Below are positions 61,100-64,000 of a DNA stretch of 64,000 bases, piece after piece. Positions within the stretch are counted from its first letter, which is position 1; each line of letters starts with the position of its first letter. The notes beneath the pieces were generated by a model. It worked only from the letters and a program-made list of their open reading frames with translations, made no database searches and had not been told where the DNA came from. The stretch is taken from assembly GCF_001500025.1 (NCBI RefSeq), contig NZ_LQIW01000001.1:434001-498000 (forward strand). Direction: 5' to 3'. This DNA is from Mycobacterium sp. IS-1590. GTDB taxonomy: Bacteria > Actinomycetota > Actinomycetes > Mycobacteriales > Mycobacteriaceae. The translations under genes and the position numbers were made by a program.

Positions 61100-61661
61100 T
61101 CCCGCTTCTGGGTTGGTGGCCACCCGCAACACCGGCGCGGCGGGGATGCTGATCGCCGTCAGCCTCGGCGCACTGGTCGCCATCACGCTCGGGGTGTTCG
61201 GCAAGCTCCATGAGCCGCAATTCTTTTCGATCAACGTCGCGGGGTTCTCCAGCGGCACGGCGGTGAAGTCGTGGCTGGCCACCCTTGCGGTTTCGTTGGC
61301 GCTGTTCCAACTGTTCTCGGCGTTCGTGATGTACCGGTTGACCCCCGGTGGGCGCGCGCCGGCGTGGATCGGAACGGCCCACGTATGGTCGGGCCGGTTG
61401 GCGGTGCTGGCGACCGTGCCGGTGGCCGTGCACTGCCTCTACGCGCTCGGCTTCGCCGACACCGACAGTCGGGTGCTGTTTCACTCGCTGTTCGGCTGTT
61501 TCTTCTACGGCGTCTTCGTCACCAAGATGATCCTGCTGACGCGTGGTGGGCTTCGCGGCTGGGTGCTTCCCATCGTCGGGGGACTGGTGTTCTTCGGGTT
61601 GGTCTACGTCTGGCTCACCTCGGCGCTGTGGTTCTTCCAAACCAGCGGACTGAGGTTCTGA
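61092..61661 (+). CDS. DUF6529 membrane protein
   Basis: 189 residues from ATG 61092, overlapping the previous stop; GTG 61083 is an alternative. Five hydrophobic segments (about 20-40, 58-80, 95-120, 128-147 and 158-180). Histidines at VHCLYAL and LFHSLFGC within or near helices could bind heme b, by analogy with four-helix cytochromes. Co-translated with the exported protein and followed after 13 bp by the Rieske lipoprotein, it is a candidate membrane electron carrier. Confidence 0.8.
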   Translation: MSDPASGLVATRNTGAAGMLIAVSLGALVAITLGVFGKLHEPQFFSINVAGFSSGTAVKSWLATLAVSLALFQLFSAFVMYRLTPGGRAPAWIGTAHVWSGRLAVLATVPVAVHCLYALGFADTDSRVLFHSLFGCFFYGVFVTKMILLTRGGLRGWVLPIVGGLVFFGLVYVWLTSALWFFQTSGLRF

Positions 61662-61674
61662 CGAAGGGATTGCC

Positions 61675-62091
61675 ATGCGACGCAAACAATTTCTGGTGGG
61701 CGCCGGGCTCGGAATCGCGACCGGCGCGCTGGCGGCCTGCAGCACGTACGGTGAAGATTCCGGCGCCGCCGAGGAGCCGGCCGCCACGACCACCGGGGGA
61801 GCGGGGGCGCCGGTCGCGGTCCTGGCAAAGGTCGCCGACGTTCCGGTCGGCGGAGGTGTGATCGTCGACGGGACGGTGTTGACGCAGCCGACGCCAGGTG
61901 ATTTCAAGGGGTTCTCGGCCACCTGCACTCACGCCGGGTGCACGGTGCGCGACGTGGCGGGCGGCACCATCAACTGCCCCTGTCACGGCAGCAGGTTCAA
62001 CCTCGACGGCACGGTGGCCAACGGGCCGGCAGCCCGTCCTCTGGGGTCGAGACAGGTTGACCTGCAGGGAGATTCGATCATCTTACGCTGA
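61675..62091 (+). CDS. Tat-exported Rieske 2Fe-2S lipoprotein
   Basis: 138 residues. MRRKQFLVGAG is a twin-arginine signal and LAAC (Cys22) a lipobox. The cluster-binding motifs are CTHAGC (84-89; Cys84, His86) and CPCHGS (101-106; Cys101, His104), with Cys89 and Cys103 placed for the stabilising disulfide. The remaining 60 residues form a small beta domain, so it is a stand-alone Rieske protein, not part of a cytochrome bc1 complex. Third gene of the module; convergent with the DUF2252 gene, 5 bp between stops. Confidence 0.93.
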   Translation: MRRKQFLVGAGLGIATGALAACSTYGEDSGAAEEPAATTTGGAGAPVAVLAKVADVPVGGGVIVDGTVLTQPTPGDFKGFSATCTHAGCTVRDVAGGTINCPCHGSRFNLDGTVANGPAARPLGSRQVDLQGDSIILR

Positions 62092-62096
62092 GCACC

Positions 62097-63404
62097 TCAC
62101 GTTGACGTGACGCCGGGAATGCGGCCTTCACGAAACGCTTCGACGAAATGGCGGTGATCGTCGCGCACGATGCCGGCGTACTCCAGACCGAACGTCACGA
62201 GGTCGGCCGAGAACTCCTCGACATGGTCGCCGATGACCGAGTCGATCGCCTCCTCGGTCTGGAACTCGACCACCCTCTGGTCGCTGTCGGCATCCCCGAC
62301 GCAGTGCACTTTGGCCACCGCCCGCCCCAGCTGCTCGATCACTTCGGCCAATTCGTCCGGTTCGGTCAACTCGCTCCAGTCCAGATCGGCTGCATACGGG
62401 GATATCTCGCTGACGACGAAGCCGACGTCGTCGATGTCGGTGTAGCCCAGCAGCGGATCGGCGTGCGCCTGCAGCGCGCGTTGAGACACGGCCGTTCGGT
62501 GGCCGTGGTGCTTGAAGTGCCGACTCAGGCCTCCATCCTGAACGACGCGGCTGGGCGCGGCGACGTTGCCCTGCTTCATCGACAGCACGGCGTCGTTGTC
62601 CAACGCCTGGTTGAACCCCTCGATCAGCACGGTGTAGGTCGGCAGACCCGCGCTGCCGATACCGTGACCCTTCTTACCGATCACATCCTTGATGTCGTAG
62701 GTGATCCCCTGGAACCGTTTGGTTTTCGGAATGGTCTCAAGATATTCGGCGAAGGCAGTCTCGACCTTGGCGCGTTCAGCGTCCTCGAGTCGACGTACCC
62801 CGGCGGCCTGCCGGAAGCGTCTGTCCCGATCGTCCACCGCGGTCAGACGATCCAGCATCTCGGACCTCGTCGACAGCCGTGCGCTCTGCAAGGCCGACCG
62901 CACGGCGCCGCGCGCGGTGTCGAGATTCAACGAGAAGCTCGCGTCGTCGTCGGCCTGCAGGAACCACCGCACCTGATCGATGTAGGCGCGTGTGAAAGTG
63001 TCGATCAGCCTGCTGATTTCGTGATCCGACAGGGCCTTCTGCCAGCACATCAGCGCGACGCTGGCGGCGAACCGCTGCAGGTCCCAGGTGAAGTGCCCAA
63101 TGTAGGCCTCGTCGAAGTCGTTGACGTCGAAGATCAGCTTGCCTGCGCCGTCCATGTAGGTGCCGAAGTTCTCGGTGTGCAGGTCGCCTTGGATCCACAC
63201 CCGGCTCGTGCGCTCGTCAACCCAACGGTCCTCACGCTCGGCGACGTCGCGGTAGAAGACGCAGGCGCTGCCGCGGAAGAAGGCGAAGGGCTCGGCGGCC
63301 ATCTTGCGGAACTTGGTCCGGAACGCATCTGGATCGGCCTCCATCAGATCGGCGAACGCGTTCACCAGGCAATCGACGATCAACGACTCCCGTTGGTCCT
63401 GCAT
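62097..63404 (-). CDS. DUF2252 kinase-fold-like protein
   Basis: 435 residues from ATG 63404 (GTG 63410 also in frame). Motifs PFAFFRGSACVFY, IQGDLHTENFGTY and LIFDVNDFDEAYIGHFTWDL resemble the catalytic HxDxxxxN and metal-binding Asp of aminoglycoside-phosphotransferase-like kinases, matching DUF2252. No substrate is known. Divergent from comF across only 48 bp, so they share a promoter region. Confidence 0.85.
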   Translation of the reverse strand: MQDQRESLIVDCLVNAFADLMEADPDAFRTKFRKMAAEPFAFFRGSACVFYRDVAEREDRWVDERTSRVWIQGDLHTENFGTYMDGAGKLIFDVNDFDEAYIGHFTWDLQRFAASVALMCWQKALSDHEISRLIDTFTRAYIDQVRWFLQADDDASFSLNLDTARGAVRSALQSARLSTRSEMLDRLTAVDDRDRRFRQAAGVRRLEDAERAKVETAFAEYLETIPKTKRFQGITYDIKDVIGKKGHGIGSAGLPTYTVLIEGFNQALDNDAVLSMKQGNVAAPSRVVQDGGLSRHFKHHGHRTAVSQRALQAHADPLLGYTDIDDVGFVVSEISPYAADLDWSELTEPDELAEVIEQLGRAVAKVHCVGDADSDQRVVEFQTEEAIDSVIGDHVEEFSADLVTFGLEYAGIVRDDHRHFVEAFREGRIPGVTST

Positions 63405-63452
63405 GGACACGGAGTACCCCCGGGTGTCACCCCTTACCGCCACACTGACCGC

Positions 63453-64000
63453 GTGCTCGATCTCGTTCTCCCGCTGCAGTGCGGGGGCTGCGGCGCCCCG
63501 TCGACGCGGTGGTGCGCGGCGTGCGCGGCCGCACTGACGGTCAAGGCCGAAGATCCGCACCTCGTCTCGCCGCGCGTCGACCCCGGAGTTCCGGTGTACT
63601 CCCTCGGCCGTTACGCCGGGCCGCGGCGGGCAGCCGTCATCGCGGTCAAAGAGCACGGCCGAACCGATCTGCTGCCTGCGCTCGCCGGGGCGCTGCGGGC
63701 CGGCCTGGTGCACCTGCTCACCTGGGGACTGGTCGACACCCCGGTGACGGTGGTCCCCGCACCGACCCGGCGGTGGTCGGCGCGCCGGCGGGGCGGTGAC
63801 CCGGTGACCCGGATGGTCCGCACCGCGGCGGCCGACTTGCCAGGGGTTGCCGTCCTACCAGCGTTGCGCACCCGCGCGTTCGTGGCGGATTCGGTCGGGC
63901 TGTCCACCGCCGCCCGGCAGCGCAACATCGGCGGCCGGGTCCGGGTCGCACGGCCCGTCGCGGGCGAAGTGCTCGTCGTCGACGACATCATCACCACCGG
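63453..64000 (+). CDS. comF: ComF-family phosphoribosyltransferase (3' end beyond window)
   Basis: 183 codons present from GTG 63453; the gene runs off the right edge. An N-terminal zinc-finger-like pair (CGGCG and WCAAC) and a PRPP-binding loop VLVVDDIITTG at the very end of the window match ComF/GntX proteins. In naturally competent bacteria ComF aids DNA uptake; in mycobacteria its role is not settled. Equivalent to Rv3242c. Confidence 0.87.
   Translation, partial: MLDLVLPLQCGGCGAPSTRWCAACAAALTVKAEDPHLVSPRVDPGVPVYSLGRYAGPRRAAVIAVKEHGRTDLLPALAGALRAGLVHLLTWGLVDTPVTVVPAPTRRWSARRRGGDPVTRMVRTAAADLPGVAVLPALRTRAFVADSVGLSTAARQRNIGGRVRVARPVAGEVLVVDDIITT

Overview
The window is a chromosomal segment of a mycobacterium, most likely a fast-growing Mycolicibacterium-type species. 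The DNA is GC-rich with many GTG starts and 4-bp GTGA/ATGA stop-start overlaps. Most genes match, in the same order but inverted, the M. tuberculosis Rv3284-to-Rv3242c block as I remember it. I identified families by reading the translations; no database search was run. No tRNA, rRNA, CRISPR array, insertion sequence or prophage was seen.

Region by region: (1) 1-5.8 kb holds the acyl-CoA carboxylase locus (accD5, accE, with maf, sseA and a sufE-like gene behind them), divergent from birA, a PH-domain membrane protein and a convergent GtrA protein. (2) 5.9-8.8 kb holds purK-purE and an acyl-CoA dehydrogenase. (3) 8.9-12.6 kb holds a Tat/lipoprotein multicopper oxidase, a TIGR03089 protein and an LCP ligase. 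(4) 12.6-24 kb is the cell-wall and cofactor core: rmlD-wbbL-manC (rhamnose linker and GDP-mannose), fbiA-fbiB-Nudix (coenzyme F420), whiB2, and manB-SIS-manA. (5) 24-30.4 kb holds a DUF808 protein, an FAD monooxygenase, an amino-acid permease and the alkane hydroxylase operon alkB-rubA-rubB-tetR. (6) 30.5-36.6 kb holds sahH, a hemophore-like secreted protein, a DUF899 protein, a VOC/LLM pair and a secreted lipase.

(7) 36.6-43.5 kb is an accessory nickel-pincer (Lar) island: larA divergent from a mannitol-dehydrogenase-family gene, larE and larB, and a converging transcript with larC plus an Nramp-superfamily transporter whose metal-binding motif is atypical. This is the most interesting system in the window. 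(8) 43.7-49.4 kb is a complete seven-gene Mrp Na+/H+ antiporter operon (A to G) with a GTCC tetranucleotide repeat in its leader. It faces a TRIC-channel gene coupled to an extra FtsH-type protease. (9) 52-55.4 kb holds stress genes: a YflT-domain protein divergent from a MarR regulator with two 16-bp palindromes between them, a WrbA-like quinone reductase and a DUF2254 protein.

(10) 55.4-64 kb returns to the conserved core (tmk, mtrA-mtrB-lpqB, comF). It is interrupted by a three-gene module (exported protein, DUF6529 membrane protein, Tat Rieske lipoprotein) that looks like an uncharacterised cell-envelope redox unit, and by a DUF2252 gene. Two unrelated genes, accE and fbiB, carry in-frame tandem repeats at their translationally coupled starts, which suggests repeat-driven N-terminal variation.
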